The translations under genes were made by a program, and so were the position numbers. This document shows positions 26,094 through 34,704 of a DNA stretch of 42,809 nt, in pieces. The stretch lies in the NCBI GenBank assembly GCA_947258385.1, contig CAMYII010000059.1, forward strand, positions 1 to 42,809, in the 5' to 3' direction. How positions within the stretch are numbered: the first letter of the stretch is position 1; each line of letters starts with the position of its first letter. The stretch comes from Acidiferrobacterales bacterium (GTDB lineage: Bacteria > Pseudomonadota > Gammaproteobacteria > Acidiferrobacterales > SZUA-150). The notes beneath the pieces are model-generated. The model was given only the letters and a program-made list of their open reading frames with translations, ran no database searches and was not told the DNA's origin.

Positions 26094-27791
26094 CTAGCCC
26101 TCGCTCTCCTTCTCAGCATTTTCTTTACTGATCAACTGTTCTTTGAGCTTTTCGCCTAGGGTAGCCGAACCAGTCGCGGGTTTGCGCGTGTATTCCTGTA
26201 CCGCCTGACTCTCCTCTTCGAGGTCCTTAGCCTTCACAGACAGCGATATCTTGCGATTCTTGCGATCAATCGTCGTGATCTTCGCCTCGACGCTATCACC
26301 TTCATTGAGTATGGCGCGCGCATCCTCGATGCGTTCGCGCGACAGATCGGACGCACGCAGATAACCTTCCACTTCATCGGTAAGCCTGATTACCGCCCCT
26401 TTCGGTTCGACACCCACCACCGTGCCGGTAACAACGCTTCCCTTGCCATGTTCTGAAACATAGCTGCTAAATGGGTCACCTTCAAGTTGCTTGATACCAA
26501 GTGAAATGCGTTCGCGTTCGGCATCCACCGCGAGGACCGTGGCTTGCACCTCGTCCCCTTTCTTGAAATTGCGAACGGCGTCCTCGCCAGCAAGGTTCCA
26601 GGACAGATCGCTCAAATGGATCAAGCCGTCAATACCGCCCTCAAGGCCGACAAATACGCCAAAATCCGTAATTGATTTGATGCTGCCCGCCACCTTGTCG
26701 CCCTTTTTGTGAAGCGCGGCGAACTCTTCCCAGGGATTCGCCTGGCATTGCTTCATACCAAGGGAGATGCGGCGGCGCTCCGGGTCGATATCAAGGACCA
26801 TGACCTCCACTTCGTCGCCCACTTGAACCACCTTGTTGGGATGGATATTCTTGTTCGTCCAGTCCATTTCCGAGACATGCACAAGGCCTTCGATGCCTTC
26901 TTCAATTTCAACAAAGGCCCCGTAATCGGTAATGTTCGTCACCTTGCCGAACATCCGCGTATGCTCGGGATAGCGGCGTGCGATATCGATCCACGGGTCC
27001 TCGCCGAGCTGCTTCAACCCGAGCGAAACACGGTTGCGCTCGCGGTCGTAGCGCAGCACCTTGGCCTCGATTTCATCGCCGACGTTCAGCATTTCCGACG
27101 GGTGTTTGACCCGTTTCCAGGCGAGATCGGTGATGTGCAGCAGACCGTCGATACCGCCGAGATCGACAAAGGCCCCGTAATCGGTCAGGTTCTTGATCAC
27201 ACCCTTGACGACCTGTCCCTCTTCGAGATTGGCCAGCAACGTTTCACGCTCGGCCGACATCTCCGATTCAACCACCGCCCGCCGGGACACGACGACATTG
27301 TTGCGCCGGCGGTCGATCTTGATCACCTTGAATTCAAGATCCTTGCCTTCGAGATAGCTCGGATCGCGAATGGGACGCACATCGACCAGCGAGCCTGGCA
27401 GAAACGCGCGTACACCATCGATCGTCACCGTAAATCCACCTTTGACCTTGCCGCTCATCACACCGGTCACGATCGACTGTTCCTCATGGGCCTTCTCCAG
27501 CGTCTCCCAGGCCTTGGCGCGGCAGGCCTTCTCACGGGAAAGACGGGTCTCGCCGTAACCGTCTTCGATCTGCTCGACGACCACTTCAACCTGGTCGCCG
27601 ACATGGACGGCGACCTCGCCGCTGCTGTCCTTGAATTCGCTGGCGGGAATCACGCCTTCGGACTTGAGGCCGGCATGCACGGTGACAAAATCATCATCCA
27701 CATGGACCACCTCTCCGGTGATCAGTTGGCCGGCCTGCAGATTTTCGTTACTGAGACTTGCTTCAAATAATTCGGCGAAACTTTCACTCAT
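26094..27791 (-). CDS. rpsA: 30S ribosomal protein S1
   Basis: A 565-residue protein with six S1 (OB-fold) repeats; residues around 190-260, 275-350, 360-435 and 450-520 give the clearest repeats, each with the pattern G.V..I.DYGAFV......GL.H.S and a second half V.V...D....R.SLG.KQ. The first two repeats are less conserved and bind the ribosome, as in E. coli. S1 brings mRNAs with structured or weak leaders to the ribosome. The C-terminus is charged ([11 protein letters not shown]). It lies between cmk and ihfB; its leader carries hairpins described separately. Confidence 0.97.
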   Translation of the reverse strand: MSESFAELFEASLSNENLQAGQLITGEVVHVDDDFVTVHAGLKSEGVIPASEFKDSSGEVAVHVGDQVEVVVEQIEDGYGETRLSREKACRAKAWETLEKAHEEQSIVTGVMSGKVKGGFTVTIDGVRAFLPGSLVDVRPIRDPSYLEGKDLEFKVIKIDRRRNNVVVSRRAVVESEMSAERETLLANLEEGQVVKGVIKNLTDYGAFVDLGGIDGLLHITDLAWKRVKHPSEMLNVGDEIEAKVLRYDRERNRVSLGLKQLGEDPWIDIARRYPEHTRMFGKVTNITDYGAFVEIEEGIEGLVHVSEMDWTNKNIHPNKVVQVGDEVEVMVLDIDPERRRISLGMKQCQANPWEEFAALHKKGDKVAGSIKSITDFGVFVGLEGGIDGLIHLSDLSWNLAGEDAVRNFKKGDEVQATVLAVDAERERISLGIKQLEGDPFSSYVSEHGKGSVVTGTVVGVEPKGAVIRLTDEVEGYLRASDLSRERIEDARAILNEGDSVEAKITTIDRKNRKISLSVKAKDLEEESQAVQEYTRKPATGSATLGEKLKEQLISKENAEKESEG

Positions 27792-27909
27792 AATCGTCGT
27801 TCAATCCTTCTGTTGCAGTCAGCCTGTCGGGCCGGCTATTGTAATATCTCAACCGTCAAAACGCGGTTAGCCTCGACGCAGGGGATTCACGATGAATCCC
27901 TCGAGATGC
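27792..27909 (-). promoter_or_regulatory. structured rpsA leader (probable S1 autoregulation site)
   Basis: Between cmk and rpsA the transcript can form three hairpins: a stem GGGATTCA with loop TCG (27882-27900), a stem AACCG/CGGTT with loop of eight bases (about 27852-27869), and a weaker AGCC/GGCT stem, with A-U-rich sequence between. The AAGGA ribosome binding site is 13 bases from the ATG, a poor distance. This resembles the E. coli rpsA initiation region, where S1 regulates its own translation. The hairpins are seen; the regulation is inferred by analogy. Confidence 0.6.
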
Positions 27910-28605
27910 TTATGCCTGCTGGCCAAGCCTCTCATGCAGTAGCGCGAGTACGTGGTGCACCACCTCGGCAATGCTCATGTTCGATGTATCGAGGACACAG
28001 GCGTCGTCTGCGGGCATGAGCGGTGACGCCTCGCGTGCGGCATCACGTGCATCTCGTTCCTCAATTTCCCCCACGAGGCGCGCAAGGTTAACATCGAATC
28101 CCTTTTCCTTCAACTGCTTATAGCGCCTTTGCGCCCGCATTGCAGGGCTGGCGGTGAGAAAAATCTTCAGTACCGCGCCGGGAAAAACAGTGGTGCCCAT
28201 ATCCCGCCCGTCGGCCACCAGACCCGGCGACTGGCGGAAATCGCGCTGTTTTTGCAACAGGGCCCGACGCACGGCCGGCAGCGCGGCCACCCTGGAGGCC
28301 CATTCACCGCTTTCCTCGGTGCGGATCTCCGGACCGATCTGCTCACCGTTGGCAATCACCCCGGCTAACGCACCATGTTGGGGCGCAAAGCGGATATCTG
28401 TCCTGGCAGCCAAATCGGCCACCGTCTCGGCATCACCCGCGTCGATACCGTGGCGGCGGGCCAGATAACCGACCGCCCGGTACAAGGCACCGCTGTCAAG
28501 AAAATGCCACCCGAGACGCCCGGCCAGCAACTGGCCGATGGTACCCTTGCCCGAGCCGCTGGGCCCATCCAGGGTCAGCACCGGTGGTGGGGCGGAATCA
28601 GGCAT
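27910..28605 (-). CDS. cmk: cytidylate kinase
   Basis: A 231-residue kinase that phosphorylates CMP and dCMP with ATP. GPSGSGKGT (14-22) is the P-loop; RTEESGEWASRVAALPAVR and GLVADGRDMGTTVFPGA hold the CMP-binding arginines and aspartate, and RAQRRYKQLKEKG is the typical bacterial insert. The frame is open to 28881, but MPDSAPPPVLTLDG at 28605 starts the domain; an ATG two codons earlier (28611) is equally possible. Its start lies inside the last codons of aroA, so translation is coupled to aroA. Confidence 0.95.
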   Translation of the reverse strand: MPDSAPPPVLTLDGPSGSGKGTIGQLLAGRLGWHFLDSGALYRAVGYLARRHGIDAGDAETVADLAARTDIRFAPQHGALAGVIANGEQIGPEIRTEESGEWASRVAALPAVRRALLQKQRDFRQSPGLVADGRDMGTTVFPGAVLKIFLTASPAMRAQRRYKQLKEKGFDVNLARLVGEIEERDARDAAREASPLMPADDACVLDTSNMSIAEVVHHVLALLHERLGQQA

Positions 28606-29923
28606 TGCCATCGGCGCTCGCCGAAATAGGCAAGCCGGCGTCCCGCGCGAGCGCGACAAAGCCCGGGAACGAGGTGTTGACGTTGCGGCAATCGCGCACC
28701 TGGACCGGACCGCCAGCGCGCAGCCCCGCCATGGCGAAGGCCATGGCAATGCGATGGTCGCCGGCGCTGTCGACGATGCCGCCGCGAAGCTGGCCGCCCT
28801 GAATGACGATGCCGTCTTCCGTCTCCTGCGCCGCGATGCCGAGCGCCTGCAGGCCGTTCGCCATCGCCGCGATGCGGTCACTTTCCTTGACCCGTAACTC
28901 CGCCGCCCCGGTCAGCACTGTCTCGCCTTCGGCGCAGGCCGCGGCGATGAACAGCACGGGGAACTCGTCGATCGCGAGCGGGATCTGCTCCTGGGGGATG
29001 CGGATGCCGTGCAGCGCGCGGCTGCGCACCCGGATATCGGCGACCGGCTCCCCGCCCACTTGCCGCGGGCGTTCGATCTCAAGCTCGGCGCCCATCTGGC
29101 GCAGGATATTGATGACCCCGATCCGGGTCGGATTGATGCCGACGTGCTCCAGCAGCAGGTCCGAGCCGGGCGCGATGCTGGCCCCCACGAGAAGAAATGC
29201 CGCCGACGAAATATCCGCCGGCACCTCGATGCTGCAGGCCTGCAGGCGGCCGTCGCCGGCGAGGCTCACGCCCGCGCCGGCGCTCTGCACCCGATAGCCG
29301 AAGCCGCGCAACATGCGCTCAGTGTGGTCACGGGTCGGCGCCGGTTCGGTGACGCGGGTCGTACCGGCGGCATACAATCCCGCCAGCAGCAGCGCCGATT
29401 TCACCTGGGCGCTGGCGACAGGCATGGCGTAATCGATGCCGTGCAGCGACCGACCGCCGTGGATTTTCAATGGCGGCCTTGCGCCTGCTGCTGTCGTGAT
29501 TGCAGCCCCCATCGCGGCCAACGGGTCCACCACACGGCCCATGGGCCGCTGACTCAGCGAGGCATCGCCGGTCAGCTCCGAATCGAAGGCCTGACCGGCG
29601 AGAATGCCTGCCATCAAGCGCATCGCCGTGCCCGAATTACCCATATTCAGCGGCGCCGCCGCGGGCTTCAGCCCGTGCAGCCCCACACCCTGAATCCGCA
29701 TGCCGCCCCGCTCGGGCCCATCCATGGCGACCCCCATGGCGCGAAAGGCGGCCACCGTGGCCAGCACGTCCTCGCCTTCGAGCAGTCCGCTGACCTCGGT
29801 CGTCCCTTCCGCGAGCGAACCCAACATCACCGCCCGGTGGGACATCGACTTGTCGCCGGGCACCCGCAGACGGCCCTGCAAGCGGCCGCCCGGCTCAATC
29901 CGGTAATCGATGCGCTTATCCAT
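28598..29923 (-). CDS. aroA: 3-phosphoshikimate 1-carboxyvinyltransferase (EPSP synthase)
   Basis: A 441-residue enzyme that joins shikimate-3-phosphate and PEP in the shikimate pathway. LRVPGDKSMSHRAVMLGSLAEG near residue 20 has the conserved lysine-serine-arginine set for substrate, and MGNSGTAMRLM near 95 holds the LGNAGTAMR-type loop that binds PEP and glyphosate, with the glycine intact. The C-terminal RVKESDRIAAMANGLQALG is the other family signature. Length is normal (430-450). It is 14 bases after tyrA and overlaps cmk, so it belongs to the same operon. Confidence 0.96.
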   Translation of the reverse strand: MDKRIDYRIEPGGRLQGRLRVPGDKSMSHRAVMLGSLAEGTTEVSGLLEGEDVLATVAAFRAMGVAMDGPERGGMRIQGVGLHGLKPAAAPLNMGNSGTAMRLMAGILAGQAFDSELTGDASLSQRPMGRVVDPLAAMGAAITTAAGARPPLKIHGGRSLHGIDYAMPVASAQVKSALLLAGLYAAGTTRVTEPAPTRDHTERMLRGFGYRVQSAGAGVSLAGDGRLQACSIEVPADISSAAFLLVGASIAPGSDLLLEHVGINPTRIGVINILRQMGAELEIERPRQVGGEPVADIRVRSRALHGIRIPQEQIPLAIDEFPVLFIAAACAEGETVLTGAAELRVKESDRIAAMANGLQALGIAAQETEDGIVIQGGQLRGGIVDSAGDHRIAMAFAMAGLRAGGPVQVRDCRNVNTSFPGFVALARDAGLPISASADGNA

Positions 29924-29937
29924 GTATGGCGGCCCGG

Positions 29938-30795
29938 CTAAACGATGTGGCTGTCACGGGCATGCTTGGCACGACGAAAGGTCTCCAACAACCACTGCCC
30001 ATCACCGTTTTCAATCGCAGCAAGCATCTCACCGAGCTCGTCGCGGTATTGCCGCAAGGCGTTGAGCACGGCATCGCGATTGGCGAGACAGACATCGCGC
30101 CACATGACCGGATCACTGGAAGCGATGCGGGTGAAATCCCGGAAGCCCCCGGCGGCGAATTCGAATACCGTACGGTGATCGTCCTGGCGCACCAGCATGT
30201 CCACCAGGCAGTAGGCCAGCAGATGTGGCAGATGGCTGCAGTCGGCCAACACCTTATCGTGCTCGGCCGCGGTCATGCTCACCACGATGGCGCCGGCCGC
30301 CTCCCACATGGCCTCGACACGGGCAACGGCGACCGGATCGGTCTCCACGACCGGTGTCAAGATCACGCGGTGATCCTGAAACAGATCGCCGGTCGACGCG
30401 CCGACGCCCGAATGTTCGGTCCCGGCTATGGGGTGACCCGGCACGAACACGGGAAAATCATCCCGCAGGCGCGCGCGCGCGGCGGTGATCACCGCCTCTT
30501 TGACGCTCCCAACATCGGTGAGCACGGCCGATCGCGGTACGCGGTCGGCGAGCTGCGCAAAGACCTCCGGCATTCTGCCGACCGGCACCGCCACGACGAT
30601 CATATCGGCCTGCTCCACCGCCTCACTGATGGAGGCGGCGGCACGGTCGATCACGCCCAGTTCAACCGCCTGCTGCAGAGACTCCACGCTGCGCCCGAAC
30701 CCCACGATCTCATCGACATATTGCGCCTTACGCAGCGCCCGCGCCAGCGACCCGCCGATGAGCCCGACACCGATGATGGCTAATCTATTGATCAT
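29938..30795 (-). CDS. tyrA: prephenate dehydrogenase
   Basis: A 285-residue enzyme that oxidises prephenate to 4-hydroxyphenylpyruvate for tyrosine synthesis. RLAIIGVGLIGGSLARALRK near the N-terminus is the NAD-binding loop, and FVPGHPIAGTEHSGVGAS has the catalytic histidine region GHPIAG-E. The helical half includes KVLADCSHLPHLLAYCLV. This is the monofunctional type without a chorismate mutase domain; chorismate mutase is on pheA here. It sits between hisC and aroA, as in the pseudomonad supraoperon. An aspartate/arginine change that would mark NADP use is not evident. Confidence 0.93.
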   Translation of the reverse strand: MINRLAIIGVGLIGGSLARALRKAQYVDEIVGFGRSVESLQQAVELGVIDRAAASISEAVEQADMIVVAVPVGRMPEVFAQLADRVPRSAVLTDVGSVKEAVITAARARLRDDFPVFVPGHPIAGTEHSGVGASTGDLFQDHRVILTPVVETDPVAVARVEAMWEAAGAIVVSMTAAEHDKVLADCSHLPHLLAYCLVDMLVRQDDHRTVFEFAAGGFRDFTRIASSDPVMWRDVCLANRDAVLNALRQYRDELGEMLAAIENGDGQWLLETFRRAKHARDSHIV

Positions 30796-30805
30796 GCATT
30801 CTCGT

Positions 30806-30863
30806 TAAGTTACAAGTTAGAAGTAACAAGATACAAGTTACAAGATACAAGATACAAGTAACG
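30806..30863. repeat. short tandem intergenic repeat based on TACAAG
   Basis: The 5' region before tyrA has about six imperfect copies of a seven-base unit such as ATACAAG/TTACAAG in 58 bases. Such heptad repeats occur in intergenic spaces of many gammaproteobacteria. They carry no open frame and no evident hairpin; they may arise by slipped replication. Copy number is likely variable between strains. Confidence 0.75.
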
Positions 30864-30921
30864 AAACGGATCTGGCTAACTCACGTCCGTATTCATTCCC
30901 AGCATCCACGATCACGTTAAG

Positions 30922-32040
30922 CTAACTCGCAGACGTGCCCTTCGCCAGCACCTTTTTGAGCGCCTCGATGAAACGGCTGTTTTCCGCCTCGGTGCCGACC
31001 GTCACCCGCAAGTGCCGCGGCATGCCGTAATTGGCGACCGGGCGTACGATCACGCCCTCGTGCAGCAACGCCTCATAGACCTGCGCCGCCGAACGCCCCA
31101 GCTCGAGACTCACGAAATTGGCTACTGAGGGAATATACGCCAACCCCAGCTCGGAGAAGGCCTGCGTTAATTGTCTCATGCCCTCGCGGTTCGCCGCGAC
31201 GCTTTCGCGCAAGTGCGCCTCGTCCCCGAGCGCCGCCTCGGCGGCCCGCAGGGCCAGGCCGTTCACGTTGAACGGCTGGCGCACGCGGTTCAACAGCTCG
31301 GCGATGGCCGAACTCGACAGCGCATAGCCCATGCGCAGGCCGGCCAGGCCATACACCTTTGAAAAGGTTCGCGTCACGATTAAATTGGGGTGCTCGGCCA
31401 GCCAGCGGGAGCAGTCCGGGTAGTCGGGTTCCGTTACATATTCGAAGTAGGCCTCATCGACCACGACCAATACCTGCTCGGGCAGTCCGGCGATAAACGC
31501 CTTGAGGTCCCCGGCGGTGAGCCAGGTCCCGGTGGGATTATTGGGATTGGCGATAAAGATGAGCCGTGTGCGCGCATTGACCGCCGCCGCCATGGCCTCG
31601 AGGTCGTGGCCCCACGCGCGCGCCGGGGTGGCGACCGCGCGCGCGCCGATCGCCTGGGTCACGAGCGCGTAGACCACAAAGGCATGCTCCGAGAAGATCA
31701 CTTCATTGGCCGGGCCGACAAATGCGCGCGCCACCAGTTCCAGTACCTCGTTCGAGCCGTTGCCCAGCGTGATCTGCTCGCCGGCGACCCCTGTGTTGGC
31801 AACCAACGCCTGCTTCAAGGCGTAACCGTTGCCCTCGGGATAGCGCGCCAGCTCAGCCAAACCCGCACGCACGGCTTCCAGCGCCATCGGGCTCGGCCCC
31901 AGGGGGTTTTCATTGGACGCCAGCTTCACCGCGTCGCGGATACCGTATTCGCGGGCGAGCGCTTCCAGGGGCTTGCCGGGCTCGTAGGGGCGCAGGCCGC
32001 GCACGCCCGGGTTGACAATGGCGAGGGGGTCCAATCTCAT
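30922..32040 (-). CDS. hisC: histidinol-phosphate aminotransferase (aromatic/histidinol-phosphate type)
   Basis: A 372-residue PLP-dependent fold type I aminotransferase. KLASNENPLGPSPMAL (40-55) is the family N-terminal signature, FIANPNNPTGTWL holds the substrate-binding asparagine, and RTFSKVYGLAGLRMGYAL near 225-242 has the PLP lysine and the following arginine. In this operon, between pheA and tyrA, the enzyme probably also transaminates phenylpyruvate and hydroxyphenylpyruvate, as known for HisC2-like proteins. Start ATG has AGGGG seven bases upstream. The main histidine operon is not in the window, so a second copy may exist elsewhere. Confidence 0.93.
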   Translation of the reverse strand: MRLDPLAIVNPGVRGLRPYEPGKPLEALAREYGIRDAVKLASNENPLGPSPMALEAVRAGLAELARYPEGNGYALKQALVANTGVAGEQITLGNGSNEVLELVARAFVGPANEVIFSEHAFVVYALVTQAIGARAVATPARAWGHDLEAMAAAVNARTRLIFIANPNNPTGTWLTAGDLKAFIAGLPEQVLVVVDEAYFEYVTEPDYPDCSRWLAEHPNLIVTRTFSKVYGLAGLRMGYALSSSAIAELLNRVRQPFNVNGLALRAAEAALGDEAHLRESVAANREGMRQLTQAFSELGLAYIPSVANFVSLELGRSAAQVYEALLHEGVIVRPVANYGMPRHLRVTVGTEAENSRFIEALKKVLAKGTSAS

Positions 32041-32100
32041 CGGCTAGCCCCTAACGTTGCATCGTGATCCGGTTGTTGGCGGAGGGCTGAGCAGACCAGG

Positions 32101-32264
32101 TTGGACGAACGGCCGAAAAGCGCCGCTCTTGCCCTTCCATGGGCGTCGCGGCATTGGTACTTCCCTGTCCGGCACGCCGCTCTTGCCCTTCCATGGGCGT
32201 CGCGGCATTGGTGCCTCCCTGTCCGGCACATAGCCGTCGCTATGGTGACAGGCCGTTCGTTCAA
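32101..32264. repeat. 164-bp intergenic element with inverted ends and an internal duplication
   Basis: The ends TTGGACGAACGGCC (32101-32114) and GGCCGTTCGTTCAA (32251-32264) are inverted repeats matching at 13 of 14 bases. Inside are two direct copies of a 54-bp unit (listed separately), a small TAGC-CGTC-GCTA hairpin and a GTGCC/GGCAC pair. It fills most of the 358-base gap between pheA and hisC, in which no gene is supported. The layout is like a MITE or similar non-coding mobile repeat. Neither a target duplication nor a known family is recognised. Confidence 0.6.
32121..32228. repeat. 54-bp tandem direct repeat, two copies
   Basis: Positions 32121-32174 and 32175-32228 are two copies of one 54-base sequence, differing at only a few bases (GTACTT against GTGCCT). 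The unit contains CCATGG. The period is 18 codons, so open frames crossing it look repetitive (for example RRPWKGKSG), but nothing else supports coding: no ribosome binding site and no known domain. Confidence 0.85.
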
Positions 32265-32398
32265 GATGGGCGCTCAGAACCCGCCAAAAACCGGATAAAC
32301 TTTTCTGGGACATGTCGCGAATCGCTAATCTACCCATCACTGTACTCAATACAACGATCATTTTTCCTGTTTCCCGCTGGCCTGGTGCAATATTGGGG

Positions 32399-33481
32399 CT
32401 ATAACACGGCCCTCGGATAGGATCCCAACAACTTCAGGAACGCCGACCCGTTTTCAAGCTCCCTGAGCGCCGCCTGGACCTTGGCGTCTTTGACGTGCCC
32501 GTCGATATCCACGAAAAACACATATTGCCAGGTGCCCTTGCGCGAGGGCCGCGACTCGATGCGGGTCATATTGATCTGGTGCCGGTGGAAGGGCGCGAGC
32601 AGGTCGTGCAGGGCCCCCGCGCGGTTGTTGCCGGAGACAATCAGACTGGTCTTGTCTTTGCCGCTGGGTTCGGTTTCGAGCTTGCCGATGACCAGGAAAC
32701 GCGTGGTGTTATCCGGTTCATCCTCGATATTGGCGGCCAGCACATTGAGCCCGTAGAGCTTGGCCGCGGACTCGCCGGCGATCGCGACAATGTCGTTATT
32801 CCTCACCGCCTGGCGGGCGGCCTCGGCATTGCTGCTGGCCGCCACACGCTCAACGCCGGGCAGATGAGCGTCAAGCCAACCGCGGCACTGGGCGAGCGAC
32901 TGCTGGTGCGAGAGCACACGCTCGGCACCCTTCGGGTCATCACCCTTGCCCAGTAAATGATGGTGGATACGCAGCTCCACCTCGCCACAGATCTTGAGCG
33001 GCGATCTCAAGAAGATATCCAGCGTATGACTGATTACCCCTTCGGTGGAGTTCTCGATCGGCACCACACCGAAATGGGCGTTACCCGATTCCACCTCGCG
33101 GAAGACCTCATCGATGGCACCCAGCGGCAACGTCTTTACCGAATGCCCGAAATGTTTCAGCGCGGCCTCCTGGGTAAAGGTTCCCTCGGGGCCCAGAAAG
33201 GCGATGGTCATGGATGATTCCAACGCAAGACAGGCGGACATGATCTCGCGGAACAGGCGCGCCATCTCTTCATCGGCCAGCGGCCCTTCGTTGCGCTGCT
33301 GCACCCGGCGCAGTATTTCGGCCTCCCGCTCCGGGCGGTAGAAATGATCGCTGCCGGAGCGTTCCTTGGTCTTGGCGATCTCCTCGGCGCAGCGCGCACG
33401 CTCGGTGATCAACGACTGGATCTTTTCGTCCAGCCTGTCGATCTCATCGCGCAGGTTCTGCAATCGGTCCTCATCACTCAC
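32399..33481 (-). CDS. pheA: bifunctional chorismate mutase / prephenate dehydratase
   Basis: About 360 residues. The N-terminal chorismate mutase helix begins near LQNLRDEIDRLDEKIQSL, with the conserved AEEIAKTKERSGSDHFYRPEREAEILRR. The dehydratase domain starts at MTIAFLGPEGTFTQEAALKHFG near 92, with the substrate-binding ENSTEGVISHTLD, and the C-terminal ACT domain has ESRPSRKGTWQYVFFVD, the phenylalanine-binding region. The protein makes phenylpyruvate and is probably inhibited by phenylalanine. The frame reaches a TTG at 33520, but the GTG at 33481 with GGAAAG before it is the better start. It lies between serA and hisC. Confidence 0.95.
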   Translation of the reverse strand: MSDEDRLQNLRDEIDRLDEKIQSLITERARCAEEIAKTKERSGSDHFYRPEREAEILRRVQQRNEGPLADEEMARLFREIMSACLALESSMTIAFLGPEGTFTQEAALKHFGHSVKTLPLGAIDEVFREVESGNAHFGVVPIENSTEGVISHTLDIFLRSPLKICGEVELRIHHHLLGKGDDPKGAERVLSHQQSLAQCRGWLDAHLPGVERVAASSNAEAARQAVRNNDIVAIAGESAAKLYGLNVLAANIEDEPDNTTRFLVIGKLETEPSGKDKTSLIVSGNNRAGALHDLLAPFHRHQINMTRIESRPSRKGTWQYVFFVDIDGHVKDAKVQAALRELENGSAFLKLLGSYPRAVL

Positions 33482-33531
33482 GGTCACCCGCTTTCCAATC
33501 TGCTTTGGTGATTTAATCAATCGGTTTGATG

Positions 33532-34701
33532 TTAGCTAAGAATTATGCGCACCATGGTCACGCCCTCGATCGCCGCGATCTTTTGCCTGGCTTCCTCGGG
33601 CACCGGGCTGTCCACGTCAACGATAGAATACGCCAGCTCTCCCCGGGATTTATTGACCATATCATGGATATTCAATCCGGCGTCGGCCATCGTGGTCGAA
33701 ATCTGGCCCAACATATTGGGCACGTTGGCATTGGCCACCACCACGCGATGAGCGGTCTCCTGCGGCACCACGACATCCGGGAAATTCACGGAGTTACGGA
33801 TATTGCCGTTTTCCAGAAAGCCCCTGATCTGGTCGACCACCATGACGGCACAGTTCTCCTCCGCCTCGAGGGTGGAGGCGCCCAGATGCGGCAAGGCGAT
33901 CACGCGTTCATGGGTCTTTAGCAGGTTGGTGGGAAAATCGCACACATAGGCATGCACCTTGCCGGCGTCGATGGCAGCGCACACCGCCTCGTCGTCGACG
34001 ATCCCCTGGCGGGAAAAATTCAGAATCGCGACCCCATCGCGCATCTGCTTGAGGCGCTCGGCGTTGATCATGCTGCGCGTGGCCTCCATGAGCGGGACAT
34101 GGAAGGTCACGAAATCGACATTGCGCAACAGCTCCTCGATACTCGCCGCCTTCCGCACGGCGGCCGACAGCTGCCAGGCGCCCTCCACGGTGATACCGGG
34201 ATCGTAGCCGATAACCTTCATGCCAAGCTCTATCGCGGCGTTGGCCACATAGCGCCCGATGGAACCGAGCCCGACCACCCCGAGCGTGCGACCGGGCAAT
34301 TCGAAGCCGGAGAATTGCTTCTTGCCCGCCTCCACCGCCTTGCCGATCTCCTGGTCCGTCCCTTGGAGATTACGTGCATAGTCCCAGGCCTGGCAGATAT
34401 TGCGCGCCGCCAGCAGCAGGCCGGTGATCACCAGTTCCTTGACGGCGTTGGCATTGGCCCCGGGCGCATTGAACACCGGGATGCCGAGCGCGCTCATCTT
34501 GTCGACCGGAATGTTGTTGACGCCGGCGCCGGCACGCCCCACCGCCTTCAGCGCCTTCGGCAGCGCCATGTCATGCATCTTGGCCGAACGCACCAGTACC
34601 GCGTCGACCTCATGGCTGTCCTCCACGATCTCGTAACGGCTTGCAGGCAGGCGTTCCAGGCCCTTGGGCGCGATGTGATTCAATGTCAGGATCTTGAACA
34701 C
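33532..34701 (-). CDS. serA: D-3-phosphoglycerate dehydrogenase
   Basis: A 389-residue enzyme of the first serine pathway step. The NAD loop TLGVVGLGSIGRYVANAAI near 138-156, NFSRQGIVDDEAV near 230 with the catalytic arginine, and ALPHLGASTLEAEEN near 270 with the catalytic histidine are present. The C-terminal part (ANVPNMLGQISTTMADAGLNIHDMVNKSRGELAYSIVDVD) is an ACT-type serine-binding domain. This short class has the ACT domain directly after the catalytic core. The start is GTG at 34701 with AAGGG upstream; the serC stop lies three bases before it. Confidence 0.95.
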   Translation of the reverse strand: MFKILTLNHIAPKGLERLPASRYEIVEDSHEVDAVLVRSAKMHDMALPKALKAVGRAGAGVNNIPVDKMSALGIPVFNAPGANANAVKELVITGLLLAARNICQAWDYARNLQGTDQEIGKAVEAGKKQFSGFELPGRTLGVVGLGSIGRYVANAAIELGMKVIGYDPGITVEGAWQLSAAVRKAASIEELLRNVDFVTFHVPLMEATRSMINAERLKQMRDGVAILNFSRQGIVDDEAVCAAIDAGKVHAYVCDFPTNLLKTHERVIALPHLGASTLEAEENCAVMVVDQIRGFLENGNIRNSVNFPDVVVPQETAHRVVVANANVPNMLGQISTTMADAGLNIHDMVNKSRGELAYSIVDVDSPVPEEARQKIAAIEGVTMVRIILS

Positions 34702-34704
34702 GGG

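Noticed and set aside
26709-27770. A 353-residue open frame on the plus strand
   Set aside because: Antisense to the repeated S1 domains of rpsA; its repetitive composition mirrors the S1 repeats.
29009-30783. Two long plus-strand frames over aroA and tyrA
   Set aside because: Antisense to well-supported genes; no ribosome binding site or domain.
30806-30863. CRISPR array
   Set aside because: Units are seven bases with no unique spacers of constant length and no cas genes.
32121-32228. CRISPR array or coding repeat
   Set aside because: Only two adjoining copies with no spacer between them and no coding support.
32037-32361. Two minus-strand frames through the 54-bp repeat
   Set aside because: The frames are produced by the repeat itself, overlap each other, lack ribosome binding sites and show no domain.
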